DNA from: Sphingopyxis terrae subsp. terrae NBRC 15098
GTDB taxonomy: Bacteria > Pseudomonadota > Alphaproteobacteria > Sphingomonadales > Sphingomonadaceae
DNA: 64,000 bases
Assembly: GCF_001610975.1 (NCBI RefSeq)
Contig: NZ_CP013342.1
Location: 2,613,001 to 2,677,000, forward strand
Direction of reading: 5' to 3'
Of this stretch, positions 57,137 to 64,000 are shown piece after piece. The first letter of the stretch is position 1. Every line of letters begins with the position of its first letter. The notes under the pieces were generated by a model that saw only the letters and a program-made list of their open reading frames with translations, was not told where the DNA came from and searched no databases. Position numbers and translations under genes: made by a program.

Positions 57137-57629
57137 AGGGTCTGCCTGTGGCCGCAGACGTTCAATCAGGCGCGGCGCTCGCTCAGCGCTTTACATCGAG
57201 GCTAGCGCCAATCCGCGATAGCGGTTCGTGCAGCGGCCACTACCTCTTGTTGGGACAAGGTATTCCTGCGAATGTAGGCATATATTTGACTCTGACAGGA
57301 CGAGCCAATGACGGAGTGCCGGCCGCCTCACACCCGAGCCCAATGTGGTCGGGGCTATCGAGCGTCGACGGACTGCCATGGAACACCGATAGAGCTGATA
57401 AATGCCACCGGCGGCGGCAAGCTTGATGCAATCGTTCGGCATTATCGAGAGAATTACTCGAAGGACGTTCAGGACGAGATGTCCTATTTCGGCGACACCG
57501 GCATGGATCTCCCCCGGCAGGCTGCATCCGCGCGAGGCGATAATCCCGGGCGGGGGGGGGGGGGAGGGCACAAATTGGCCGCCGGCAATAGGCGCACGAT
57601 GCCGGCGGCCAATCTTCGCGGACCGCTCT
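57137..57629. other. intergenic region with a 13-G tract
   Basis: An open frame on the + strand (57308-57670) has a coding-like stretch (VRHYRENYSKDVQDEMSYFG, about 57438-57497) but runs through the G tract into the peroxidase gene antisense. It may be a decayed gene fragment, and I give it low weight. A run of 13 consecutive G (57552-57564) lies 66 bases from the peroxidase stop. No RNA gene is seen. Confidence 0.35.
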
Positions 57630-59114
57630 CTACGCAACCTTCGCGTAATGCAGCAGGTCGACCATCCTGAAATCGTCGCCCGTCTTCGACGCATCGACGG
57701 TCGGCAGGAAGGGCTGCCATTCGGGATCCTGTGCCAGATAGGAGCCCTTGTCGCCGTCGAGCAGCCCGAGGAACACCTCGGTCACGATCCGCGCCCCGAC
57801 CGGGCCGAGCCGCTCGCCATTCTCCACCGTCTGCGCCTCGCGGAGGATGTAGAACCAGAGCGGCGTGCGGTCGTCGAAGCCGTGAGGCTTGAGGTCGGCA
57901 AGGTCGCCCTTCGACAGCTCAGGCAGCTTCATCGCGCGGGCGACGCGCTGGCCCGAGGGGAGCGCGAAGGTCAGGTGACGCAGCAGGTTGCGCTGCGCGA
58001 GCGACGCCGGGTTGGTCTTGGGATCGGGGTTGGGCACCACCGAGCCCGGCAGGCGGAAGAGCGCGGTCGACAGCGTCGTGTCGATCTTCTTGTTCGGCTT
58101 CACATTGCCGTCGGCGAAGTCGAAGAAGGTCGGCCAGTCGACGAAACGCCGCGGCGCGCGGCAGCCGCCCGACAGGTCGTCGGGATCGTCGGGGTCCGAC
58201 GGGGTGGGCTTGAAGATCATCGCGAAGAAGGGATTGCCGCCGTTGCCGGTGAAGTTCGCGCGGTAGGACGGGCGGATCTGGCTGTGCCCGAAACGATAGG
58301 CGGCGACCGAGAATTCGACCGGAATATAGGGCTCGTTGTGCCAGCTGTAATATTTGCGCCCGTTCTGCAGCACATCGTCGACCACCGCATCGCCGCAGGT
58401 CCGGCGCAGGAACTCATGGACTACGATCCATTGATAATGCCAGCGCACGATCCGCTGCGCCTCGGCGAAAATCTCGTCGGAGCCGGTCAGCTTGATCTTG
58501 GTCTTCACATAATCGACGACCTCGTTGTGGAATTTCAGGAACGCGACCTGGAGCTGGCTGATGATGAGATTTTCATCATCGCGCGGATCGCCGATCAACG
58601 CGACCTTCTGGCTGTTGCGCGGCAGGTCGAACTTGTTCGCGGTGCCCGTCGCTTCGAGCAGGAATTTGCCGCCCTTGCCGCCTCGCGTGTCGTAGAGATG
58701 CGGGCTGCCGCCCGGCCCGGCGCCGTAGACATTGTCGAGGCCGAGGCTCGGCGTGCGGAAATTGGCGATCTGTTCGGGATCGGCCTGCCGTTCGAGGCTG
58801 GAGGTCGGGTCGAACGTCATGTCATGGTCGAGGAACTGGCCGAGGAAGGTGAAGCCCGCGGTCAGGTTGGGGTTGTCGCTGTTCTTCGCCGACAGCGCCG
58901 GGTTGGTGATGAGCTCGGCGGGCGTCTTGGCCAGATTGTCCTTGGAATCCATGATCCCGCCAGGCTTGCCGATCTCCATCAGCGCGGCGCGGACATCGGG
59001 GGTATCGGCGGCGAAGGGGGGCAATTCGCCGAACATGCGGCCGAAGCGGCCAGCGTCGGAATATTTTGAGCGCGGCGGAACGATGTCGCGCGGATATACG
59101 CCGTGACGAGGCAT
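57630..59114 (-). CDS. haem peroxidase of the animal-peroxidase superfamily
   Basis: This 494-residue protein belongs to the peroxidase-cyclooxygenase superfamily. The distal haem His is in GQFLDHDMTFDPT near residue 98. The helix with LIISQLQVAFLKFHNEVVD follows, and the proximal His is in AAYRFGHSQIRPSYRANF near residue 280. There is no signal peptide, so it is cytoplasmic or exported by another route. Bacterial members are known but their substrates are mostly unstudied. It lies alone between the IS element and the NO locus. AGGAGAG precedes the ATG. Confidence 0.9.
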   Translation of the reverse strand: MPRHGVYPRDIVPPRSKYSDAGRFGRMFGELPPFAADTPDVRAALMEIGKPGGIMDSKDNLAKTPAELITNPALSAKNSDNPNLTAGFTFLGQFLDHDMTFDPTSSLERQADPEQIANFRTPSLGLDNVYGAGPGGSPHLYDTRGGKGGKFLLEATGTANKFDLPRNSQKVALIGDPRDDENLIISQLQVAFLKFHNEVVDYVKTKIKLTGSDEIFAEAQRIVRWHYQWIVVHEFLRRTCGDAVVDDVLQNGRKYYSWHNEPYIPVEFSVAAYRFGHSQIRPSYRANFTGNGGNPFFAMIFKPTPSDPDDPDDLSGGCRAPRRFVDWPTFFDFADGNVKPNKKIDTTLSTALFRLPGSVVPNPDPKTNPASLAQRNLLRHLTFALPSGQRVARAMKLPELSKGDLADLKPHGFDDRTPLWFYILREAQTVENGERLGPVGARIVTEVFLGLLDGDKGSYLAQDPEWQPFLPTVDASKTGDDFRMVDLLHYAKVA

Positions 59115-59474
59115 GGCAGTCTCTCCTGCTATCTAGCTATGCTGTTGCGATTTTTGGGAGGGCTTCGCCGTCAAGGAGACGGCGCGCATCCGCTGTTCTG
59201 GCACGACACCAAGACGGGCAGGTTGCGCGCGCGACGGGCGCTTTCAAAGATAAAAGAGGCTTAATGCCGCGTTAGGCTGACAGGGAGGTGCTTTAACGCG
59301 ACCAAGTGCGCGCGGTCTGTCTGACGGATTGGCCGGCGTTTCGATCGGGAAAAAGCGGGCTAGCCTTCCAACCGCGCAAGCGGTGTGGTTCCCGGTCCGT
59401 CGCGCCGCCGAGCCGGGCAGCGCGGGGGCCTCGGCTTACGGATGCGGATTATGCCGCTGGTTCAGCAACCTCGC
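59115..59474. other. 360-base intergenic region upstream of the peroxidase gene
   Basis: It carries the peroxidase promoter and the end of the Crp/Fnr gene. I see no coding frame with codon bias like the neighbours, no strong hairpin and no repeat copy. Confidence 0.45.
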
Positions 59475-60182
59475 TCAGTCCGCCGTCCGTTCGGCGATGC
59501 GCCGTAGCTCCGCCTCCGACACAATCGTCAGATGCTGATTCCGGCTGACCAGCAGCCGCCTTCGATCCCATTCGGCGAGCGTTCGGCTCGCGGTGTGGAG
59601 CGTGGTCCCCGCGATGTCGGCGATGTCCTTGCGCCGGAGCGGAAAGGCGATCCGCACGCCCTCGTCGTCACGGCAGCCGGCCTGTTCGAGCAGGCGCAGC
59701 AGCGTCCGCGCAATGCGGCGCTCGGCGCTCTGCGTCGCGAGCTCGCGCAATCGCTCCTGCGCTTCGCCGAGGCGCTTGCCGATGATGCCGGCCATGTTGA
59801 TCGCGACCTGCGATTGCCGCCGCATCAGCGCGAGCAGATCGGCGGGATCCCAGCTGATCTCGACCGAGTCGACCATCGCGGTCGCATCGGCGGGATAGAG
59901 CCCGTCGGTGAGGAACGGGACGCAGCCGAAAATCTCGCCGGCCCCGATAAGACGCACGAGTATCTCTTCGCCGTCGCTCCCAACCTGCGAGATACGCACA
60001 CAGCCTGCGAGCAGCGCGTGCGCGCGGCCGGCGCGCTCGCCCTGGCCGAAAATGCGGGTGTCATGCGGCAGTTCGCGCAACCGTCCCGATGCGATCACCT
60101 CTTCGCGCGTGGCCGACGGCAGTCCGGCCAGCAGCGCGAGAGTGCGGATCGTCCTGGGATCGACGGAGGTTCGGGCGGCCAT
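59475..60182 (-). CDS. Crp/Fnr family regulator, NO-responsive type by context
   Basis: This 235-residue regulator has an N-terminal cyclic-nucleotide-like beta roll (IFGQGERAGRAHALLAGCVR, then IGAGEIFGCVPFLTDGLYPA), a dimerisation helix and a C-terminal helix-turn-helix (RKDIADIAGTTLHTASRTLA). It lacks the Fnr N-terminal cluster cysteines, so it is closer to the Dnr/NnrR group that senses nitric oxide through haem. It diverges from the nitric oxide reductase operon across a perfect palindrome of the Crp/Fnr type, which suggests it controls that operon. Confidence 0.88.
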   Translation of the reverse strand: MAARTSVDPRTIRTLALLAGLPSATREEVIASGRLRELPHDTRIFGQGERAGRAHALLAGCVRISQVGSDGEEILVRLIGAGEIFGCVPFLTDGLYPADATAMVDSVEISWDPADLLALMRRQSQVAINMAGIIGKRLGEAQERLRELATQSAERRIARTLLRLLEQAGCRDDEGVRIAFPLRRKDIADIAGTTLHTASRTLAEWDRRRLLVSRNQHLTIVSEAELRRIAERTAD

Positions 60183-60220
60183 GACTCGCTTCTAACGGCG
60201 CCGGAGCAAAAGTGGAGCTC

Positions 60221-60236
60221 TTTGCGCCAGCGCAAA
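60221..60236. promoter_or_regulatory. Crp/Fnr-family operator in the nor regulatory region
   Basis: TTTGCGC-CA-GCGCAAA is a perfect 16-base palindrome with TTGCG-N4-CGCAA at its core, the spacing of Fnr, Dnr and NnrR sites. It lies 38 bases upstream of the regulator start and 80 bases upstream of the 60317 gene, so it could serve both directions. Confidence 0.75.
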
Positions 60237-60316
60237 TCGGCGTGTCGCGCCTGTGCTAGAAGCGTCGCCATCGGGGATCGGAAGGACCCCGGCGAAAACA
60301 GGCGAAGGAGGATGGC

Positions 60317-60478
60317 ATGGTCTGTCCCGAATGCGGAGAAGTGATCGGATCAGGACCGCTCGATCTGCGGCGCTCCGCGCCCTTACGACAGGATGGCGCT
60401 GTGTTGCTCCTGCGCCGGTCGATCGGTGAGACGCTCGCGCGTGCAAGGCGCCTCGCTCGCCGCTGGGTGCGCGCCTGA
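60317..60478 (+). CDS. small CxxC protein (53 aa) at the head of the nor operon
   Basis: ATG at 60317 follows an excellent ribosome site (AAGGAGG, about 60305-60311). The product begins MVCPECGEVIGSG with one CxxC pair, then has a basic, leucine-rich C-terminal helix (SIGETLARARRLARRWVRA). It ends two bases before the cupin start, so the two are probably coupled. The CxxC could bind a metal in a dimer or with a partner. I know no family for it. Confidence 0.65.
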   Translation: MVCPECGEVIGSGPLDLRRSAPLRQDGAVLLLRRSIGETLARARRLARRWVRA

Positions 60479-60480
60479 CG

Positions 60481-60831
60481 ATGGCACAGCCCCATTGCCG
60501 CTCGGGCGACATTGCCCGGCTCGGACCGGTTGGCGACGCCGCCACGCACAGCGTGGCGCTCGCGCGCACCGCGTCATTCGAGGCGATTCACCTCGTCGTT
60601 CGCGCCGGAAGCTCGATCGCCCCGCATCAGGTCACGGGATCGATGACGCTATACTGCATCGCGGGCCATGTGCGTTTCGAGGGCGGCTCGCCGTCCGAGC
60701 TTCGGGCGGGCGACTGGCTATTCCTCGAACCGGGAACCCCGCATGCGCTCGCAGCGGTCGCGGACACGTCGCTGCTGCTGACGATCCTGTTCGACGAACC
60801 CGGTGCCGAGGCCGCGGCGCCGGCGGGCTAA
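60481..60831 (+). CDS. cupin domain protein
   Basis: This 116-residue single cupin has motif 1 weak (SSIAPHQVTGSMTLYCIAGH) and motif 2 as LRAGDWLFLEPGTPHAL. One or two His remain as possible metal ligands. Small cupins of this type often accompany denitrification or NO-response genes (compare the DUF2249/cupin group). Its exact role is not known. It lies between the 53-residue gene and the NO reductase gene, 42 bases upstream of the latter. Confidence 0.85.
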   Translation: MAQPHCRSGDIARLGPVGDAATHSVALARTASFEAIHLVVRAGSSIAPHQVTGSMTLYCIAGHVRFEGGSPSELRAGDWLFLEPGTPHALAAVADTSLLLTILFDEPGAEAAAPAG

Positions 60832-60873
60832 TCGCATGTTCTGCAGATAATGGCTTAGAAACAGGGGGTTGCA

Positions 60874-63126
60874 ATGGGCGAATATCGCAAGCTTTGGTGG
60901 ACGTTGATCGCGGTGCTGACCGTGACCTTCGCCATATTGGGGGTGGCCGGCGCCGAAGTCTATCGCAAGGCGCCGCCGATCCCCGCGAAGGTCGTCAGCG
61001 CCTCGGGCGCGCTCCTGATGACCCACGACGATATCATGGCGGGGCAGGCGGCGTGGCAGAGCACCGGCGGGATGCAGCTCGGTTCGATCTGGGGCCACGG
61101 CGCCTACCAGGCGCCCGACTGGTCGGCCGACTGGCTGCACCGCGAACTCACCGCCTGGCTGAGCCTTGCGGCTGAGGACGGCTATGGCAAGCCGTTCGAC
61201 GATCTTGCCGTCGAGCAGAAGGCGGCGCTGACCTATCAGCTCAAGCAGGAATATCGGCATAACGCCCTCGATCCGGCGACCGGCGTCGTCACCGTGTCGG
61301 ACCGCCGCGCCCGCGCGCTTGCGATCGTCGCGGCGCATTATGACGCGCTCTACGGCACCGATCCGGCGCTGCGCGAAATGCGCGATAATTATGCGATGAA
61401 AGAGGATACGCTGCCGAGCGCGGAGAAGCGGCAGAAGCTGGCCGACTTCTTCTTCTGGACCGCGTGGGCGGCGTCGACCGAGCGGCCGGGGACGGTCGCG
61501 ACCTACACCAACAACTGGCCGCCCGAGCCGTTGATCGGCAACCAGCCGACGCCGGAGAATATTCTCTGGTCGCTCGCCTGTGTCGTCATCCTGATCGCGG
61601 GCGTGGGCTCGCTGATCTGGGGCTGGGCGTTTCTGCGCCGCCACGAAGACACGCCGCTCGCCCCTGCCGACAAGGATCCGCTGACGCTCGCGGCGCTGAC
61701 CCCGTCGCAGCGCGCGCTCGGCAAATATCTGTTCGTCGTCGCCGCGCTGTTCATCTTCCAGGTCTTCATCGGTGGCTTCACCGCGCATTACACGATCGAG
61801 GGACAGAGCTTCTACGGCATCGATGTCTCGCAGTGGTTCCCCTATGCACTGACCCGCACCTGGCATGTGCAGAGCGCGGTACTGTGGATAGCGACCGCTT
61901 TCCTCGCCGCCGGGCTGTTCCTCGCGCCGGTGGTCCACGGCGGCGATCCGAAGCATCAGAAGCTCGGCGTCGACCTGCTCTTCTGGGCGCTGATCCTCGT
62001 CGTCGCCGGCTCGTTCGCGGGCAATTATCTCGCCATCGCGCACGCGATGCCCGAGAGGCTGAGCTTCTGGCTCGGGCATCAGGGCTATGAATTTCTCGAT
62101 CTCGGCCGCGTCTGGCAAATCGCGCTGTTCGCGGGGCTGCTCTTCTGGCTGGTGCTGATGCTGCGCGGCATGATGCCCGCGCTGCGGCGCGAAAAGGAAG
62201 GCGACCGGAGCCTGCTCCTGCTGCTCACCGTCTCGACGGTCGCGATCGGGCTCTTCTACGGCTCGGGTCTCTTCTATGGCGAGCGCACCCACATCACGAT
62301 CATGGAATATTGGCGCTGGTGGGTCGTCCACCTGTGGGTCGAGGGCATCTTCGAGGTCTTCGCGACCGCCGCCATCGCCTTCATCTTCGCCTCGATGGGC
62401 CTCGTGTCGAAACGGATCGCGACCGCGGCCAGCCTCGCTTCGGCCTCGCTGTTCATGGTCGGCGGGGTGCCGGGCACCTTCCATCATCTCTATTTCTCGG
62501 GGACGACGACCCCGGTGATGGCGGTCGGCGCGGCGTTCAGCGCGCTCGAGGTCGTACCGCTGATCGTGCTCGGCTACGAGGCGTGGGAGCATTGGAGCCT
62601 GCGCGACCGCGCGCCGTGGATGCGCTCGCTGCGCTGGCCCTTGATATGCTTCGTCGCGGTCGCCTTCTGGAACATGCTTGGCGCCGGGGTCTTCGGCTTC
62701 ATGATCAACACGCCGGTCGCGCTCTTTTACCTCCAGGGGCTCAACACCACCGCGGTTCACGCCCATGCGGCATTGTTCGGGGTCTACGGTTTTCTCGCGC
62801 TGGGCTTCACCCTGCTGGTGCTGCGCTACATCCGGCCTGAGATCGCGTTCAACGAGCGGCTGATGCGCACGGGCTTCTGGGGGCTCAACGCGGGGCTGGT
62901 GCTGATGATCTTCACCAGCCTGCTGCCGGTCGGCCTGTTCCAGTTCGAGGCGAGCGTGACCACCGGCATGTGGTATGCGCGCAGCGATACCTTCCTGCAG
63001 CAGGGCTTCCTCGAAACCTTGCGCTGGGTCCGCACCTTCGGCGACGTGGTGTTCATCGTCGGCGCGGTCGCGATCGCGTGGCAGGTCGTGATCCTCGGCC
63101 TGTGGCGGAAGGGCGCGCGGGCATGA
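60874..63126 (+). CDS. norB: quinol-dependent nitric oxide reductase (single-subunit qNOR)
   Basis: This 750-residue membrane enzyme reduces 2 NO to N2O with electrons from quinol. A first helix (about residues 8-28) precedes a large periplasmic domain without a haem-c motif (WQSTGGMQLGSIWGHGAYQA). Then come 12 or so helices of the haem-copper oxidase fold. Haem and FeB ligand histidines are visible in TWHVQSAVLWIA, VVHLWVEGIFEVF, GTFHHLYFSG and HAHAALFGVYGF. Length is right for qNOR. GGGGG lies a few bases before the ATG. It overlaps the NnrS gene by four bases. Confidence 0.96.
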   Translation: MGEYRKLWWTLIAVLTVTFAILGVAGAEVYRKAPPIPAKVVSASGALLMTHDDIMAGQAAWQSTGGMQLGSIWGHGAYQAPDWSADWLHRELTAWLSLAAEDGYGKPFDDLAVEQKAALTYQLKQEYRHNALDPATGVVTVSDRRARALAIVAAHYDALYGTDPALREMRDNYAMKEDTLPSAEKRQKLADFFFWTAWAASTERPGTVATYTNNWPPEPLIGNQPTPENILWSLACVVILIAGVGSLIWGWAFLRRHEDTPLAPADKDPLTLAALTPSQRALGKYLFVVAALFIFQVFIGGFTAHYTIEGQSFYGIDVSQWFPYALTRTWHVQSAVLWIATAFLAAGLFLAPVVHGGDPKHQKLGVDLLFWALILVVAGSFAGNYLAIAHAMPERLSFWLGHQGYEFLDLGRVWQIALFAGLLFWLVLMLRGMMPALRREKEGDRSLLLLLTVSTVAIGLFYGSGLFYGERTHITIMEYWRWWVVHLWVEGIFEVFATAAIAFIFASMGLVSKRIATAASLASASLFMVGGVPGTFHHLYFSGTTTPVMAVGAAFSALEVVPLIVLGYEAWEHWSLRDRAPWMRSLRWPLICFVAVAFWNMLGAGVFGFMINTPVALFYLQGLNTTAVHAHAALFGVYGFLALGFTLLVLRYIRPEIAFNERLMRTGFWGLNAGLVLMIFTSLLPVGLFQFEASVTTGMWYARSDTFLQQGFLETLRWVRTFGDVVFIVGAVAIAWQVVILGLWRKGARA

Positions 63127-64000
63127 ATATGGCGATGATGGCCGCCGCGGCGCCCGATGCCGGAGCGCGGTCGCCGCTCTGGCTGCGCGGCGGCTATCGC
63201 CTGCTCTTCGGATGCGGCGCGCTGTGGGCGGTCGTCGTCGTGACGTTGTGGGTCGGCGCGCTTGGCGGGCGCTTGACGCTGCCGATCGCGATGGAGCCGC
63301 TCGCGTGGCACCAGCACGAGATGCTGTTCGGCTATCTCGGGGCGATCATCGGCGGCTTCGTCAGCGCCGCCATGCCCAACTGGACCGGGCGGCCGACGGT
63401 GACGGGCTGGCGGGTCGCGGCGGTCGGCGGCCTGTGGCTGGCGGCGCGGCTGGCGATCCTCTTTTCGGCGACGGTGCCGCCGCTCGTCGGCGCGGTGCTC
63501 GATGTCGTCTATCTGCTGATTCTGCTCGCCTATGCGGCGCGCGAGATTTTCGCCTCGGGCAACCGCAACAAGCCGATCCTGATCATCCTTTTCCTGTTCG
63601 CCGCCGCCTGCGCGCTCGATCATGCCGCGATGATGGGGGCGCTCGCCGACCCCGCGCTCGGCGTGCATCTGGGCTTTGCGCTGATCCTGCTGCTGATCTC
63701 GCTGATCGGCGGGCGCATCACCCCCGCCTTCACGCGCAACTGGCTGATGCGACGGGGGAGCAGCGAGGGCCTGCCGACCTTGCCGAACCGCTTCGACATG
63801 GCGGTGATCGGCGCCACCGCGCTCGCGCTCGCGGCGTGGGTCGCGGAGCCAGCCAGCGCCATCGCAGCCGGGTTGCTGATCGCGGCGGGCGTGCTCCAGT
63901 TCATTCGCCTCGCGCGCTGGGCGGGGATGAAGGCGCTCAGCGATCCGCTCGTTTTCGTCCTTCACATCTCCTACGCGTGGCTGCCGACGGGGCTGATCCT
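63123..64000 (+). CDS. nnrS: NnrS family protein (5' part; runs off the window)
   Basis: The first 292 residues of an NnrS-like polytopic membrane protein are seen. It starts MNMAMMAAAAPDAGARSPLW. The family signatures AWHQHEMLFGYLGAIIGGF and GGRITPAFTRNWL are present, with at least seven hydrophobic segments. NnrS proteins bind haem and copper and protect cells from nitric oxide. Its ATG overlaps the norB stop (ATGA), so it is in the same operon. The end is outside the window. Confidence 0.94.
   Translation, partial: MNMAMMAAAAPDAGARSPLWLRGGYRLLFGCGALWAVVVVTLWVGALGGRLTLPIAMEPLAWHQHEMLFGYLGAIIGGFVSAAMPNWTGRPTVTGWRVAAVGGLWLAARLAILFSATVPPLVGAVLDVVYLLILLAYAAREIFASGNRNKPILIILFLFAAACALDHAAMMGALADPALGVHLGFALILLLISLIGGRITPAFTRNWLMRRGSSEGLPTLPNRFDMAVIGATALALAAWVAEPASAIAAGLLIAAGVLQFIRLARWAGMKALSDPLVFVLHISYAWLPTGLI

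Larger units (their letters stand above)
54990..57140 (-). mobile_element. IS91-type insertion sequence with partner tyrosine recombinase (limits approximate)
   Basis: The element consists of a Y1/HUH transposase gene (55003-56193) and an upstream tyrosine recombinase gene (56199-57107), five bases apart and on the same strand. This two-gene layout is known for a branch of the IS91 family. A hairpin (57110-57136) just outside the recombinase start may be part of one end. Family members move by rolling-circle replication and make no target duplication, so the ends cannot be set by flanking repeats. Confidence 0.8.

Noticed and set aside
57308..57670. A 120-codon + strand frame crossing the G tract
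   Set aside because: Only a short middle part looks coding, and it overlaps the peroxidase gene antisense; at best a gene remnant.
60718..62766. A 682-codon open frame on the minus strand opposite norB
   Set aside because: Antisense shadow of a membrane enzyme gene; rich in Arg, Glu and Asp without any domain.

Overview
The window is high-GC alphaproteobacterial chromosome, most likely from a sphingomonad such as Sphingopyxis or a close relative. The genus is inferred from gene content, not measured. The evidence includes a circularly permuted two-piece tmRNA, an alphaproteobacterial DksA with a reduced zinc site, an RcdA/DUF1465 gene, a CtrA-like box, a DUF3008 protein, and several palindromic repeat families of the kind scattered through sphingomonad genomes.

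From 1 to about 50.2 kb the sequence is ordinary core chromosome. It opens with a PQQ-type sugar dehydrogenase, argC, an NlpC/P60 hydrolase, an M17 aminopeptidase and a flavin monooxygenase. A phosphate locus follows: a PHO-like box, a Nudix domain fused to DUF47, and a PiT transporter. The minus-strand run serS-surE-nlpD-like-K+ channel-rimO comes next. After it are a Ser/Gly-rich protein with a PEP-CTERM-like tail, dksA, PilZ and YdcH genes, a soluble chemoreceptor and a MoxR ATPase. Then come rpoD-dnaG and, beyond a GIY-YIG gene boxed in by repeats, a YqeY gene. Pyrimidine and arginine synthesis (carA, a small lipoprotein gene, carB) is followed by greA, rhomboid, a LemA/TPM cluster, mscL and ssrA. 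A MerR/cation-efflux pair, a tripartite MFS-HlyD-NodT efflux operon and two peptidase genes (M1, S46) close the core part.

From about 50.2 to 57.6 kb the sequence is an accessory scar. A ParB-methyltransferase gene is split by an internal piece of another locus: the 3' part of an unknown gene overlapping the 5' part of a DEAD/DEAH-type helicase. DUF5681, an unknown gene and a truncated VirD4/TraG coupling ATPase follow. An IS91-type transposase with its partner tyrosine recombinase comes next, and then an intergenic stretch with a 13-G tract.

From 57.6 to 64 kb lie a haem peroxidase of the animal-peroxidase superfamily and a nitric-oxide detoxification locus. That locus holds a Crp/Fnr regulator divergent from a 53-residue CxxC protein, a cupin, a quinol nitric oxide reductase and NnrS, which runs off the window end. 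A perfect Crp/Fnr-type palindrome sits between the two arms.

No complete new multi-gene system is evident. The most unusual items are the split ParB-methylase with its foreign segment, the palindromic repeat translated inside CarA, the repeat-flanked GIY-YIG gene, and the Nudix-DUF47 fusion under a PHO-like box.
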